NCBI GenBank assembly: GCA_963921795.1
Contig: OY997645.1
Location: forward strand, 19,561,570 to 19,625,569
DNA length: 64,000 nt
Reading direction: 5' to 3'
Source: Nannobrachium achirus
Lineage: Eukaryota; Chordata; Actinopteri; Myctophiformes; Myctophidae
Shown here in pieces: positions 1-12,090 of this stretch. Each line of letters begins with the position of its first letter. Position 1 is the stretch's first letter. Position numbers and translations under genes: made by a program. Below the pieces are notes generated by a model. The model did not search any database. It was not told where the DNA came from and saw nothing but the letters and a program-made list of their open reading frames with translations.

Positions 1-23
1 AGAGAGAGAGAGAGAGAGAGAGT

Positions 24-72
<49 letters not shown>

Positions 73-84
73 GGGGGGGGGGGG
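1..84. repeat. (AG)n tract followed by a poly-G run
   Basis: Positions 1-61 are almost pure AG dinucleotides and 62-84 is an uninterrupted run of G. The tract begins at the window edge, so its true length is unknown. A purine-only strand of this kind can form triplex or G-rich secondary structure and is a common place for assembly error. Confidence 0.95.
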
Positions 85-933
85 AGAGATCGACAGGGTC
101 AGGGAGCAGGGAGGAGAAAGTGAGAGTGTGCGTTGTGGAAAAACAAGCGAGGTGGCAGCTCAGAGAAAGAGAGAGAGAGACAGATAAAAGTGAAGTCGAT
201 GCACAGTGGCACAGCCGCTGATGGGGAGAACCAGCACGAGAGATGCACACAGAGAAAGAGATGTGGAGGAGGGTGTCAGCGAGAAGGAGTGAGAGAAAGA
301 CAGACAGACAGACAGACAGACGGAGAGAACACGAGAGCAGGAGACTGAAGAAAGGACTGATGGAGAGATGCGGAGGCAGAGAGAGAGATGGGAGGAGATT
401 CGTGGCATGGAAACAAAAAGGAGGTGGAAAATAGAGAGAGAAAATAAGGCAGGAATCCCTTACAAAGTCGTATAATGCAACTCATACCCCTAGCAAATGG
501 ACCTATGGGGTCTATTTGTGGCCTCTCTCGGTTAAACGAACACTCCGCGTTTCTGCAGTGTACTCTGCCTTGAAGGCGGGTGCAGAGGGAGAAGAGGACA
601 TGAGAAGAAAGTGGGTGTCAGCAGTAGAAGAGAGGAGGTGGGGAGCAGAGGGAGAGAGGGGTAAAGGGTCTCAGATGATAATTAGGATGAAATAAGGGCC
701 ACAAGCCACATTGTGGCAGATCGAGAATTAGTTCACAGAGAGGGAGCGAGGAGAGGTGAGTGCCACAGGAGAACAATACAGAACAGAAGCAGCCATACAT
801 ACAGAAACTGCTGACAAGCGCCCAATGGGAGAGGAAAAAGGGTTCATAATCAGGAGAAAGGGAAGACGACGTGCTTTTTTACAGCGTGCACTTACAGTGC
901 ACATACAGTACCTGTGCACTAAACAAGCCTACA
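85..933. other. Purine-rich non-coding stretch
   Basis: The sequence stays strongly GA-rich to about 700, with a (CAGA)n block at about 299-321. The open frames here are low complexity (Arg/Glu or Ser/Leu runs) and come from the base bias, so I see no gene. From about 700 to 930 the sequence is ordinary unique DNA. Confidence 0.6.
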
Positions 934-941
934 CGTGTGTG

Positions 942-989
<48 letters not shown>
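934..989. repeat. (GTGC)n microsatellite
   Basis: A near-perfect tetranucleotide array starts with a short GT run and is followed by a GC-bearing variant. The apparent CVRA/HART peptides across it are translation artefacts. Confidence 0.95.
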
Positions 990-1353
990 AGGGTGCGTGC
1001 ACACGCACACTGTATATACCATGAACACACATACTCCAGGGAAATGTTCAGCTGCAGTCTTAATTATAAGCACTCTGAATAGTAGGAAAGTGGTACATCA
1101 ATTTCAGCTTTATTATTCATCATTGTGTTATTAAATCAGACATAAAAGGAGCGTCGTTGCATTTCATTTTAGCTGGGCAAATAACCTGGTCTGTCTTTTT
1201 GAGCGGTGGTAGCCGCTCCTGTGATTCGCTTTCAAGATGTTACTGGCCGTGTATGTCTGTCGCCTGCCGTGTATGTCTGTCGCCGGCCATACCTCTCCTG
1301 ACCACAGACCACACACACACACACACGTTAAAGGAGGGGCGCTATTGAGCAGG

Positions 1354-1501
1354 GCAGGCAGACAACACACTCTCTCTCTCTCTCTCCCTCTCTCTCTCTC
1401 TCACACACACACACACAGCGCAACGGTGGGGGCTTGAGTGTGGGGAACACGCACCACTGAGGCAGACAACACACTCTCTCTCTCTCTCTCTCTCTCTCTC
1501 A
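1354..1501. repeat. Duplicated segment with (CT)n and (CA)n
   Basis: The string GGCAGACAACACACTCTC occurs at about 1354 and again at about 1460, each time leading into a CT run; the first run continues as (CA)n to about 1417. This looks like a tandem duplication of about 106 bp. A smaller duplication (CGCGTTGGTCAGGGAC, twice) follows at about 1502-1532. Confidence 0.7.
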
Positions 1502-1532
1502 CGCGTTGGTCAGGGACCGCGTTGGTCAGGGA

Positions 1533-2707
1533 CGTGCAGAGAATGTTAAGAGAGGCAGGGGCTGACATTTCTAAAAGGGCCCTTTGGTGGACAATTCTCT
1601 CTTAAAAGGGCAGGGGCTCAAGCCCCGTTTGATGTCTGTGTGCACGTGCCTGACGACTGGCGTTGGTAAAAGCAAGAGCAGTATCATCGCATCGTCTATG
1701 CGAAGCGTGGAACAACCACGATGTGAAACGAGCAATTATAATCACACCAATGGATTATGTTTTCGTTTGAACCAAATTAGGTAGTCTACAGAGGGACGGA
1801 GGGAGTTTTACCGTGAACGTGGCTGCGTGCAGGCAGACTCGTGAGAGAAGAAATCCATGCTTTACACAGTGTTTTCGGTGGAGAAGTCTCGTAAACAGTC
1901 TGCCTTCCCGTCCCTACCAAATGAGTCGCCCGTTTCAGCTTGACTCGTTATCATTCTGAATCAATTAAAGTTACATTGTGTGAAACGTGAGCACGTTTAA
2001 CTCAAGAGGCAAAGCACTGTCTGCTAGGCGGAGGACGGTCAGTGTAGGGAAAGTTCAGTAGCTGGAGGTTTATTCTTCGCTGTATGTCGGTGTCGCTAAA
2101 CAAGCACCCTTTTAATTAATCTACAAGCCCACAACCTATTGGATCAGTGACGCATTGTGGACTTGTAGATAAGCCCACTTTTGCAGCGGCGAATGGAGAC
2201 TTCTGCCTCGCGAGACCAGCCACATTTTAACGTTACACGCGAGAAGTGCTGCAGATTTGTTGTTTTAATTAAATATAAATTAATTCGAAGCTCTAGGGGT
2301 TGGTGGGTAAACCACCGCTCAGTTCACACGGGTGTGATTTTTTAACAGATAACAGCAAACAACGCAATCAATAATTAACAAAATGCACGCAATGTTAGCT
2401 ACATAGGCACGTTCATGCAGCTAATTACGGTTGTCACTTGTGGGACTGGTAGCCTAAATAAATATGATTATGTTGTTCACAGACCTTCACACACTGGTTA
2501 TGAATGTGAGTGATCATATTTGAGTGCTGATTGGGCAGATTTCTGCACTGCAAAGGGCGGGGTGCCCAGTGAAGTGCACTGTGCACATGTATGGCAAGAG
2601 GTGCAACCCGTTAATAATATAGGCCCATACTTTCACTGCGTGATGTAGCAATGTCAAACTGCGTCTCTCGCTCTCTCTGCACGCATCACAGTTGTACAAT
2701 CTCTCAG
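1533..2707. other. Non-coding unique DNA with one degenerate hairpin core
   Basis: No coding region is visible. At 2119-2170 there is a degenerate copy of the palindromic module described elsewhere in this annotation: ATCTACAAGCCCACAA on the left and TTGTGGACTTGTAGAT on the right, about 20 bases apart. Confidence 0.5.
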
Positions 2708-2754
2708 CTTCTCTCTCTCTCTCTCTCTCTCTCTGTCTGTCTGTCTGTCTGTCC
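2708..2754. repeat. (CT)n-(GTCT)n microsatellite
   Basis: A CT run passes directly into GTCT repeats. Confidence 0.9.
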
Positions 2755-2914
2755 GGTACATGTGCACAGACTGCACACATACGTGCATGTCGTGGCGTAT
2801 ACTGTACTACTGTACTGTAGGTGTGTGTGTAGGGTACGTTGTCACGTTTAGTGTGTTGGCGGTAGACATGTGCTTTAACTGAACAGTTAAAGCATGTACA
2901 TGCATGCTTCACAG

Positions 2915-3026
<112 letters not shown>

Positions 3027-3321
3027 CTGTGTGTCTCTCTTCCTCTGCTTCTGTCTCTTTCTCTCCCTCTATAGTCAGAAACTGAGATATAGCCTTGCAG
3101 ACACAAATGCCATAGCCTGGATATGGATGGTGAGTCTGAGATTATGAATTCACAAAAACGACAATAGTTCTCGATGAACCAATGTGAAAAATATTCAGCT
3201 ATTGAGTTCCTTGGCATGCTGGCATTATCCACATGAATATGACAATTGATTGGTCTAGTAGTTTTGTGAGATTAACTGTGGACTCACACACACACACGCG
3301 CAAGCACGCACGCACGCACGA

Positions 3322-3324
<3 letters not shown>

Positions 3325-3411
<87 letters not shown>
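3325..3411. repeat. (CA)n microsatellite, about 87 bp
   Basis: A perfect CA run preceded by an impure CA/CGCA stretch from 3285. It is the inverted partner of the GT run at 2916-3025. Confidence 0.97.
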
Positions 3412-3414
<3 letters not shown>

Positions 3415-3474
3415 AACCTCAAGTCTTAGTAACTGATGATAATTAGGATGAAATACGGGCTCACAATGCATCAT

Positions 3475-3545
3475 GCAAGGCTTGTAGATCTGCTATTTCT
3501 GCCTAATGTTCCCCCCAGAATGGATGCTAGGGTTCAAGTAATAAG
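3475..3545 (-). repeat. MITE-B fragment with half hairpin core
   Basis: Read on the minus strand this matches the left half of a family seen repeatedly here: ACTTGAACCCTAGCATCC, then TTCTGGGGGGAACATTAG, then TAGCAGATCTACAAGC. Only one arm of the hairpin is present. The same module order is seen at 20.6 kb and 55.5 kb. Confidence 0.6.
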
Positions 3546-3856
3546 CTTTATGTACTTCATCGTACAACAATGCTTCACAACACAAGCTTGTAGATTAGCT
3601 ATTTTCAAAATGTTTTAAATAAAAACACAAAATGGAAAGATACTGAAAGGATTTTAAAATATTGAAAATGTAGGAATTGCCAGGGATAACATGTGATGTG
3701 TTAACACATATACAATTGTAGACTATAACATATCTACATAGTCTACATTTCCCTGAAGGAAATGGTTTTAATTCAGTCTAACCAGCAGGGATAAAACATA
3801 CCCAGCGGTGATGAAAATGACCAGAGGGTGGTTTGTGTGTGTACGTTTGTGTGTGA

Positions 3857-3857
3857 G

Positions 3858-3921
<64 letters not shown>

Positions 3922-3923
3922 TG
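3857..3923. repeat. (GCGT)n microsatellite
   Basis: A nearly perfect tetranucleotide array of about 67 bp. Confidence 0.95.
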
Positions 3924-4224
3924 TGGGTTGGGTGAATGAATGTGAATACTATATTCACATTCATTAACCACCCTCTATTCTTAGTAAAAAAAACAGACCT
4001 GTGTTACAACTGTACCTGGACGGCTTTTGTCCATCCACAATAAATCTCTCCTACAAAAATAGCCAATCTACAAGTTCACAACGCAGGACGCTCTACCCAG
4101 AAAAGGCATGCTGAGGTTCAAAGTGATTCATAAATATAGTCAATCCCAAAACACTGACGGTAGGAACGTGCCCTATGTAACATTCACAAACCAGAAAAGG
4201 CCATGCTAGGCTGGATAGGGTTAA
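3924..4224. other. Non-coding DNA with a half hairpin core
   Basis: At about 4056-4090 there is TAGCCAATCTACAAG followed by TTCACAACGC, one diverged arm of the recurrent palindromic module. No gene is visible. Confidence 0.4.
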
Positions 4225-4450
4225 TTAGAAAGGCCAGGAGGTGTCAGCTGTGACAGATGTGATTTCAGCTCCTGCCAAGAGCTAAATGATTTAAATCATT
4301 TACAATGATTACAGTTGATCTAAAACCTTTTATCAAGTTCTTTCTTAATTGTCATATGGTAATTACATGATGGCTAGGTTTCCAATTAGCAAATTAACAG
4401 AAGCAATCTGACATAATCACAGAGTTTCCAGTCTATTATTATATACTTTG
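4225..4450. promoter_or_regulatory. Candidate conserved non-coding element
   Basis: This block is unique, non-repetitive and AT-rich. It holds several motifs typical of developmental enhancers: TTAATTAG, GTCAGCTGTGACAG (an E-box CAGCTG beside a MEIS-like TGACAG), the palindrome TGATTTAAATCA, and TAATTACATGATGG. The density of motifs is what I see; regulatory function and conservation are inference. Confidence 0.3.
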
Positions 4451-4781
4451 TTGATTCCTCACATTAGTCTTATGATCCCAGTAAAATGCTCAGTGATAAA
4501 ACAAATGCACCCAAATGGACTCTTACAAGATCACTTTGGTTACATTCATACTCTCTCTGAATTAAATTAAAACTGAGGATTGTTCGATGCCACTCCACCT
4601 TCATTTGGTGTTGCTGTCAGAACTTAATGACCTTGCAAGCAATTTCAGCGTGGTGGGGACATTGCCTCTGGCAACAAATGCTTTGTGTCAAGCATGGATG
4701 AGATTTTTTTTCCCCCCACTTTTTGTAACAACCAAAAAGGGGAGCAAAGTGTTTCTCATGAAAGATGTTATCCAGACTAGA

Positions 4782-4860
4782 CCAGTGGTTCTCAACCTTT
4801 TCTGGATCAGGGCCCACTTGAAAATCGTGAAGGCATTCGCGGAAAATCGGTTTGTATTAT
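4782..4860 (+). mobile_element. hAT-type terminal fragment
   Basis: CAGTGGTTCTCAACCTTTTC is a very common hAT left end in vertebrates. A related end (CAGTGGTTCTCCAACC) lies at 7331, and CAGTGGTTCCCAAACC at 56105. I cannot place a matching right end or target duplication here. Confidence 0.5.
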
Positions 4861-5013
4861 AGGGGCAGGGACGTGCTGGCCATTGGGAAAAGCGGGACAA
4901 CTCCCGAACGGCCGGTTCATTCCCGGCCGGTCCAGGCCGGCCATTAGGGAAAAAATTAAAATAAAATGTCGGCCTTCGTTCCATTTTGGGGGCTGGGTGG
5001 CCAACCAAGTAAA

Positions 5014-5234
5014 TCGTCACTGTCGGGCAGAAACCTTGTATCTCCAAGTTTATAATTTATAATTTTTTTCGCAATACAAGGTCGTTGCACAAAAGTAGTG
5101 AAAACAGCAGATCTACAAGCATACAACGCCTCGCGATGCGAGGCGTTGTGTGCTTGTAGATCGGCTGTTTTCACTAGTTTAAATCATTTTTAAAATGGTT
5201 TTGGACATACAAGATTTCCACCCGACAATGACGA
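5014..5234. mobile_element. MITE-A copy 1
   Basis: The termini are inverted: the left begins TCGTCACTGTCGGGCAGAAA and the right ends with the near-complement ACCCGACAATGACGA. Length is about 221 bp with no coding content. Its centre is a long palindrome (5097-5175) with arms AGTGAAAACAGC, GATCTACAAGC and ACAACGCCTCGC. Other copies lie at 6827, 21527, 31576 and 42797. Flanks in several copies suggest a TA target. The superfamily is unassigned. Confidence 0.8.
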
Positions 5235-6357
5235 AATATAACTCCTGTAATTGGCCCACTGGCTTGTCACTTGTCATGATCTGAAATGGCAAATCTTTGT
5301 GTAGGAGCAGCGCTATAGAGAGAGATCTCTCTCTCTATAGCACGCAACGAGGGCCTCTCCAACTCTTTTTCCCGGGCTGAATCAGGGGCCCAGCATGTCC
5401 CTGATAGGGGGATCTGACACCCATGCCTTTTGGGATCCAGGGAAGTGTGACAGGCAAAGTAGATGTTTTTAAGCACCTCCTGATTCACATGCATGTTTCA
5501 TATCAGTCACCGAGCCACTGAGCAGCTACTGATGGTCACTGAACAGCTATTCGTGGCCTATAAAATTTATTTGAACAAGTCTACATGGACAGGAGTAGTA
5601 AATATATGAATGGACTTTATTAGAACGTCTAGGCCGGTGTGAAGATTCAATCACAAGAAGCACAAGAGCAATTTTACCATTTATTGAGAGGTGTAGAATC
5701 AAGGAATGGATGGGGAATAGATGGATTGTTTATTATTAATCATGCGTACATCCGCTAAGGCTATGGGCTCCACCAAAAAGACAGCGTCAAAAAATGAACC
5801 AGGGCAAATTTGAGCATCCGACGTTGACCTCGGCAGTGGAGAATCCTTCATTAATTAAAACGGGAGCGTTCCCAGCGTTGACGTTGACGCGATGCACGAC
5901 GCACCTGGTGGAGCATCCACCGTGTCACCAGGAACTCATGACACAAGGTTCAGTCAGTCAGTGGCAAAAATGCAACATTTTGACAGCCTGAAGATGATAA
6001 GATAGACGTCCCTTTTTCGCCATTGGACTGAACAACGCGAGGGCGGCGTAAAAGGCGTACTGAACGGTGAACGAATCTTCAGAACTAATCTTAATCTCCT
6101 CCCCTGACTAGACCAGGTAAATCTCTCCACCCATACCTGGTCTGAAGCGTGGGATTTTTAACATTCTTCTTGTGTTCAGATTTTTCCCAGCTGGTCTGAG
6201 GATTCGCGGCCAAGAAACAAGATATAATACAATGCGTTTACTAAATCTGCAAAGCCAGAAAACAAGAAAAACGGATCAAACAAAATCTCTTTATGTCACT
6301 TCAGAGCCTGTGTCTGCTTCTTCGCTCAAATCCCTGCGAGCTCGCCCACAACACCAC
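5235..6357. other. Unique non-coding DNA
   Basis: No gene, RNA gene or intact element recognised. A short perfect inverted repeat of AG/CT units (AGAGAGAGATCTCTCTCTCT) lies near 5317-5336. Confidence 0.5.
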
Positions 6358-6359
6358 AT

Positions 6360-6447
<88 letters not shown>
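6358..6447. repeat. (GCAC)n-(AC)n compound microsatellite
   Basis: GCAC units change into a pure AC run. Confidence 0.95.
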
Positions 6448-6826
6448 CTAAAATCTGAAATCTGAATCCAAACAGGACCAGAGGATTTAATTTGTTCGCA
6501 TGCCAGGTCAACTGTTTAATTGAATTATTTAGGAATGGAGTCCAAGAGACCGCTGATGAATAGGAAGCAGATTGTCTTTCTACATAGATCAGATATGATA
6601 TCACAGCAGTCAAAATGATGATGATTAATCCTTTCAAGCTCAGCCCATCCAAATAGGACTGTGACTGGAATGAGGAGTGTTGTTGACCAAGTGAATATAT
6701 AAATCTATGCTGTTTGTTGAATTGTTTTCTGCTGTGGAAGAAAAGGGGGTAGAAAGCAAAAATGTAAAAAAAGGACCTCAAAATTGAGTAATACTTAGTT
6801 ACTTTCCACCACTGCATTGAAGTATA

Positions 6827-7063
6827 TCGTCGTTGTCTGGTGGAAACCGAATGTGCAAAACAGTTTGTTTTGTATTTATCATTTTAAAGGTGATTTAAGA
6901 TAGTGAAAATAGCCGATCTAAAAGCACACAACGCCTCGCACCGCGTAGATCTGCTATTTACACTAGTCTTGTGCGACAGTCTTGTATGATGAGGCAGGGC
7001 TTTACTTTACGAAAAAACATATTTGAAACTTGGAGATACGAGGTTTCTGCCGGACAGTGACGA
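6827..7063. mobile_element. MITE-A copy 2
   Basis: Starts TCGTCGTTGTCTGGTGGAAA and ends CGGACAGTGACGA, about 237 bp. The central palindrome is present but worn (6904-6965: AGCCGATCTAAAAGC against GTAGATCTGCT). It shares the interior around GTGCGACAGTCTTGT with the copy at 42797, so the two belong to one subfamily. Confidence 0.75.
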
Positions 7064-7230
7064 TCTACTGTAGGGCTCAAGTGGTTGATTCTTCCTGCAT
7101 GGTGAACCTGGCTGCCATATGATCATCTATTCCACATGCTCTCCTACTTCAGCCAATGAAGTGCAAGACACTCTTATCTGTAACCATGGCAACCCTGTAG
7201 CCCTGGGACCCTCACCTCTAGTCAGCCATT

Positions 7231-7234
<4 letters not shown>

Positions 7235-7320
<86 letters not shown>

Positions 7321-7330
7321 GCACGCACAC
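7235..7330. repeat. (CA)n-(CGCA)n compound microsatellite
   Basis: A CA run is followed by CGCA units and then directly by a hAT-like end at 7331. Confidence 0.95.
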
Positions 7331-7400
7331 AGTGGTTCTCCAACCTTTTCTGGAGCATGGGGCAGCCTTTCTTGAAAGCATTCGCGGCCGCGTGGATTTT
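7331..7400 (+). mobile_element. hAT-type terminal fragment
   Basis: CAGTGGTTCTCCAACCTTTT followed by CATTCGCGG resembles the fragment at 4782-4860 (GAAGGCATTCGCGG). It is probably the same family; no right end was found. Confidence 0.45.
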
Positions 7401-7734
7401 CAGAGCATGTTTATTTTAATCAGCCAGTTCTCGTGTTGAGGATTGGTTCACACGCTACTCTTACAGACAACACCTGGAGGTATAAGGCGGCGATGTTGTC
7501 AAAGCAATAAAGAGACAATCAATCAATTGATCAATCAATCAGTCAGTTTGTACCATTTCACCCTTTCGTTTCAAACTGCCCGTCTCTGGATATCTCATTA
7601 GAAGCACCGTGCAGTCACGCTTGACCATTGTGCTGTAGCCAATACCTTGATGGGATTTAAAGCGCACAGTACGGGGCTAGAATACACATGAGTTGTGTGC
7701 AGGAGCAGGGGACATTAGTATCTGTCACACTCAC

Positions 7735-7740
<6 letters not shown>

Positions 7741-7817
<77 letters not shown>
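7741..7817. repeat. (AC)n microsatellite
   Basis: A perfect AC run of about 77 bp, the inverted partner of the GT run that starts 92 bp further on. Confidence 0.97.
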
Positions 7818-7822
<5 letters not shown>

Positions 7823-7905
7823 ACCGCTGCATTCTCATTCTGCACATGCCCAGTGAGCAAAAATCCTCATTGAGAGGAGAGGTGCCTTGAGGCAAGCTAT
7901 GAGTC

Positions 7906-7908
<3 letters not shown>

Positions 7909-7972
<64 letters not shown>

Positions 7973-8004
7973 GCGTGTGCGTGTGCGTGTGCGTGTGTGT
8001 GTGT
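7909..8004. repeat. (GT)n-(GTGTGC)n microsatellite
   Basis: A perfect GT run to about 7967, then GTGTGC units. It lies in the opposite orientation to the AC run at 7741-7817. Confidence 0.97.
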
Positions 8005-9073
8005 TCATGTAGGCCTACAAATGCCTGAATTTAACGTAATGTTTTTCCTTTTTTACTCACAGGGATACAGTACTAGTTTTTACACTCTTTTGATTTATTT
8101 TTTTATTATTGATTTTTCATTAATTCACAAAAACAATACAATTATGCCAGCGTAACGTAGTATACTATGTATGATGAATTAAAAACTAAACAAAAAGATA
8201 CTATTATACTAAGATATTATTTTGATTATGTCGTGGAGGGTACACTTGAACCCATGTATTCATGCTATTCTAAGCACCTAGTTGTCATAGACTAGACTAG
8301 AGCAACAACAAGCCTGAGAAATGAGCATTCATTGTTTTTGCTGCTTACAGGCTTCTATGTATAGTACTGTAGCATAGTATATATACCTGGGTTACAAAAA
8401 GACCCGACCTACTGAACTTCCGTTTCTGTGGCGCACGCGGAAGTGTGCTTCAGAATTCCGGAAGCTTGCCTTAATAATTCCCGTTCCTTTTTTACAGACA
8501 CCCCCGAGTCATCTACCTTTCTGTCTATGGGTGTTGCGTCATCCAAGACAAAAGTAGCAAGACTTACTTCCTGTATCTACGTGAAGTGTATACAGGAAGT
8601 GAAGTCTTTTTAGGAGACCGAAAGCAGGTTGGAGTCTATTATTTCCAATTTCAATGGAAGAGTGAACGTGAACACAGCTTCTATAGAATGGTTATTCTTT
8701 AGCCCATGGATACTGAACTAAATATTGGACCCGATTGTCACAAGCCACATAATATTCCCAATATGTTCATACTAAAATTGATTATTTTCAGAGTAACAAA
8801 TCACGAGAAAATGCACTTTATTAATGTGGTTGCATAAACCCTAATAAACACTAAGCCATGTCAATTTGTTTCATCTGGAATTGTGTGCTTAATTTATTTG
8901 TATTTATTAGTGAATTAATTTATCCCAAGTATGAGTGCGACTTTATTGTCACGTAAACCCTACGTTTGGCACGCTACTCCTCTCACAGTTTTGGCTGCAC
9001 ACACGACACAAGCCATATGTCAAATCGACCAACTTCATAAGGAATATACTTGAAAGGCAGAGTGACATGGTTT
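8005..9073. other. Unique non-coding DNA
   Basis: AT-rich sequence with no gene or clear element. The GCGCACGCGGAAGTGTGCTT block near 8430 resembles GACGCACGCGGAAGCAC near 39520, so it may be part of an unnamed repeat. Confidence 0.4.
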
Positions 9074-9275
9074 GTTTATTATCATACCTCCAGAAAAGGT
9101 CCCCCATTGGGATACAGCGCCATCTGGCGATGCAACAGAGTAAAACTCATATACTCCCGTACGTCAAATATTTTATTTGTCGGGAGGGTTGTCACTCACA
9201 AACGAGGGCGCCGCCCCCGAGTGCATAAGGGTAACCCCGCCTGTCATGGCGTCCTCTTTCTGCTCCTCTGCCAAC
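9074..9275 (+). repeat. DIRS left inverted terminal repeat
   Basis: It begins GTTTATTATCATACCTCC and contains GGTCCCCCATTGGGATACAG, then CAGCGCCATCTGGCGATGCA. The reverse complement of the same sequence forms the right terminus, nearly base for base over about 170 bp. Confidence 0.85.
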
Positions 9276-9527
9276 GCAACTAGAGCGAACTCAGCAATTC
9301 TCCAATTATTCTGTAAAGTTTAGCCTGAAGCGGCGGCTAGGAAGTCGGCCATCGGCCTTTATAGAATATTTACTGTACGTCTTTATTCCTTCATCTTCTC
9401 TCCACTTCAGTTCTCGGTGTTACTCACTTTTCTCTGCGGTAAAGTCTCGCTGTTCATCCCTCAGACCGTCGTCGACCGCTAGCTGTTTGTAGCTTAGCTT
9501 AGCTTAGCTCCCTGCTAGCTTGCCACG

Positions 9528-9688
9528 ATGTCCACTCCACGGCCCTCGGCTAGCATGCTGCTATCCTTGGTTCCTAGGAAGTGCGGTCTGCCTGGATGTA
9601 GGAGACTTATCGCTGGTGAGGACACCCACCTTCGGAAATTTCCCTCGACGATCCCTCAGGCCTGCATCATGTGGTGAGTCTTTCGAGC
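9528..9688 (+). pseudogene. DIRS Gag-like start region
   Basis: This segment encodes a short protein start with a small zinc-knuckle-like pattern (KCGLPGC, then GEDTH) typical of the first frame of DIRS-group elements in fish. It is preceded by an AGCTT-rich leader near 9490-9515. Treated as part of a fossil element. Confidence 0.5.
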
Positions 9689-10079
9689 GTTAGCAATTAG
9701 CCTTGCTTTGCTTGTTCCACTGCTGGGTAGCCTCCTGCTAGAAGGCCCTCTCAGGGCACTGCTTGCTAGCGCGCCCTAGCTTGGGTGTCGCTATTATCGG
9801 TACTTTCTAGCTGGCTAGGAATTTCCACTGTTTTGTCCGGTTTCTCGTCTTGTTCCCGCCGCCCTGGCCTCGCCGACCAGGGCTCCGGGCCTCTCATGAC
9901 AGGTCTGTTTTGGCACGCAGCGGTGCCCGCTGTTTGTGCCTTTTTCCAGTTAGCCTCCGCTAGCTTTGTGGCCTGCCTGGATTTTCGTTTCCACCGGACA
10001 CTCTGCCTCCGGGGCTCGCAGCACTGGGTGCCCCAGCGCTGCTTCTCGCAGCACTGGGTGCCCCAGCGCTGCTTCTCGC

Positions 10080-10762
10080 CCCGGGCCGCAGCCTGCAGCC
10101 ACAACGCCTATTGGGGGCGCCAGCGCGCCGCTGGTGCCCTACGGCGGGCGGCTGCAACTTCGCGGGACCACTCGCCGGTTCTCGCCCTCTCTCCCTCCGG
10201 TTCGGCTGGCCGCCTTTCCAGGGAGGAGAGCCTGCTAGCCCGCCCGGCCGCTCCCACGCCGGGGGCGGCTAGCGGCGACGCCGGTTCCCGCCTGCAGCCA
10301 CGACGCCTATGGGGGGCTCCAGCGCGCCGCTGGTGCCCTACGGCTGGCGTCTGTAACTTCGCCCGGCCGCTCCCACGCCGGGGGCGGTTAGCGGCGACAC
10401 CGGTTCCCGCCTGCAGCCACGACGCCTATTGGGGGCTCCAGCGCGCCGCTGGTGCCCTACGGCTGGCGTCTGCAACTTCGCGGGACCACACGCGCCCGGC
10501 CGCTCCCACGCCGGGGGCGGCTAGCGGCGACGCCGGTTCAAGCCTGCAGCCACGACGCCTATTGGGGGCTCCAGCGCGCCGCTGGTGCCCTACGGCTGGC
10601 GTCTGCAATTTCGCGGGACGACACGCGCCCGGCCGCTCCCACGCCGGGGGGCGGCTAGCGGCGACGCTGGTTCCCGCCCTCTCTCCCCGCTACGGCTGGC
10701 GCCTTTTTCAGGGGAGAGAGCCTACTAGTCTGCCCGGCTGCCCCCACGCCGGGGGCGGCTAA
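10080..10762 (+). repeat. GC-rich tandem repeats inside the DIRS element
   Basis: Units of about 118-132 bp recur. GCCTGCAGCCAC occurs near 10089, 10291, 10410 and 10542; CTCCCACGCCGGGGGCGG occurs near 10252, 10370, 10503 and 10635, with a variant near 10742. GC content is far above the rest of the window. The long alanine/arginine-rich open frame across it follows from the repeat composition and need not be a protein. Confidence 0.85.
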
Positions 10763-11629
10763 CGGCGACTTCCTCCTCTTTTCCCCCTGGATAATTCGCT
10801 CTCGGCCATGCTGGCTGAGCCCGGATCTTCCTGACACGCGTATGTTGTGGCGGCGCGCCTCCGGACAACGCTGTTAAGGATGTGTTTGAGAGTGAGGATG
10901 AGGAGGAATTGAATTGGATGAAGGCTCTTCTTCCAGTTTTCCTCCTACGTGTTGGGGGAAGCGAGTCTTGCAAGTCCTCGTTTCCACGAGGACTCTGCGC
11001 CCTTCCGCCCACCCCCACCTCAACCTCCTCCCTCCCCTCCTCCATGCCAATGGAGGGGGATGGGTCGGTGGCGCCCCAGTATATCCCTCTCTCCCCTCCA
11101 CTGTGCCAGTGGAAGGGGACCTGGGCCGGCGGCACCCGGATCTGGTCCTGTGGTTTTTCTACTTTCTACAGTAAAGTCGACCTGGCTGCGCTGGGGACGG
11201 GTTGGATCCGTAAGGTCGTGCTGGCCTTGTCTGGTCACCCTACGACCTTCGTGGGCGATGGTCCTGAGCTCCTCCGTAGCACGGTGGGGCTCAAGGAGAC
11301 CATGTACTTGCGCCCAAGTGCACAAAACACAGCTCCTCCCACAAGGTCTGTGGGGAGTGGGTGTGTTAGATGACATAGGGTCGAGGGCCTAGCCCTCCAC
11401 GGGGTCTGGGTTCCGTGACTGCACACGGTCCTCCTCCCCACAAACGCAGACGTTAGCATGTCTGAAAAACCCATTCTGATTGTAACCGGTCTGCATGACT
11501 GGGAAATCTGTTATCATGAGTGAGTAGAGAGCCCTGCATGGGCTCCATTGCACTAAGTGGTTGCATGCGATATTGCATGCGATAACCCATTGTGCGAAAC
11601 GAGGCTCTGATGAACGAGGTCCATCAGAG

Positions 11630-12090
11630 CCTCCCATGTCCCGGGCCTTCAGAACGGCGGCGCCGATCTGTTATCCAGGGGGGAGCCTCGTTACGAGGAC
11701 TGGGCTCTCCACCCGGCGGTGGTGAGGCAGATCTTCTCCAGGTTCGGTCAACCTCTAGTCGACCTCTTTGCGTCCCAGGAGAACACGAAGTGCCCCCTTT
11801 TACTTCGCAGTGACGGGACCTTCTCCACGCGAGTGGCCGGCGGGCCTTCTCTGTGCGTTTCCACCTTTGGAACTGATCCTTCCCACTCTGGAGAGGATCA
11901 GGAGGTTCAACCTGGAGGTCCTTCTGGTGGCACCATCCAGAGGCGTGTGGAGGTCTGTGATCACCCCACTGCTCTACCAGTCCCCCTGGCGGCTCCCCTT
12001 GCACAGGGACCTGCTGCGCCAGGCGGGGGACGAGATCTTCCATCCCGACCCCCAGGCCCTAGACCTGTGGGTCTGGCCCGTGAGAGGGAG
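11630..12090 (+). pseudogene. DIRS RNase H-like region
   Basis: Translated segments such as VVRQIFSRFGQPLVDLFAS and LDLWVWPVRGR are hallmarks of the region between RNase H and recombinase in DIRS pol. Treated as part of a broken element. Confidence 0.6.

Noticed and set aside
9785-10762. A 325-residue Ala/Arg-rich frame as a host gene
   Set aside because: It lies inside the DIRS element and is produced by GC-rich tandem repeats.
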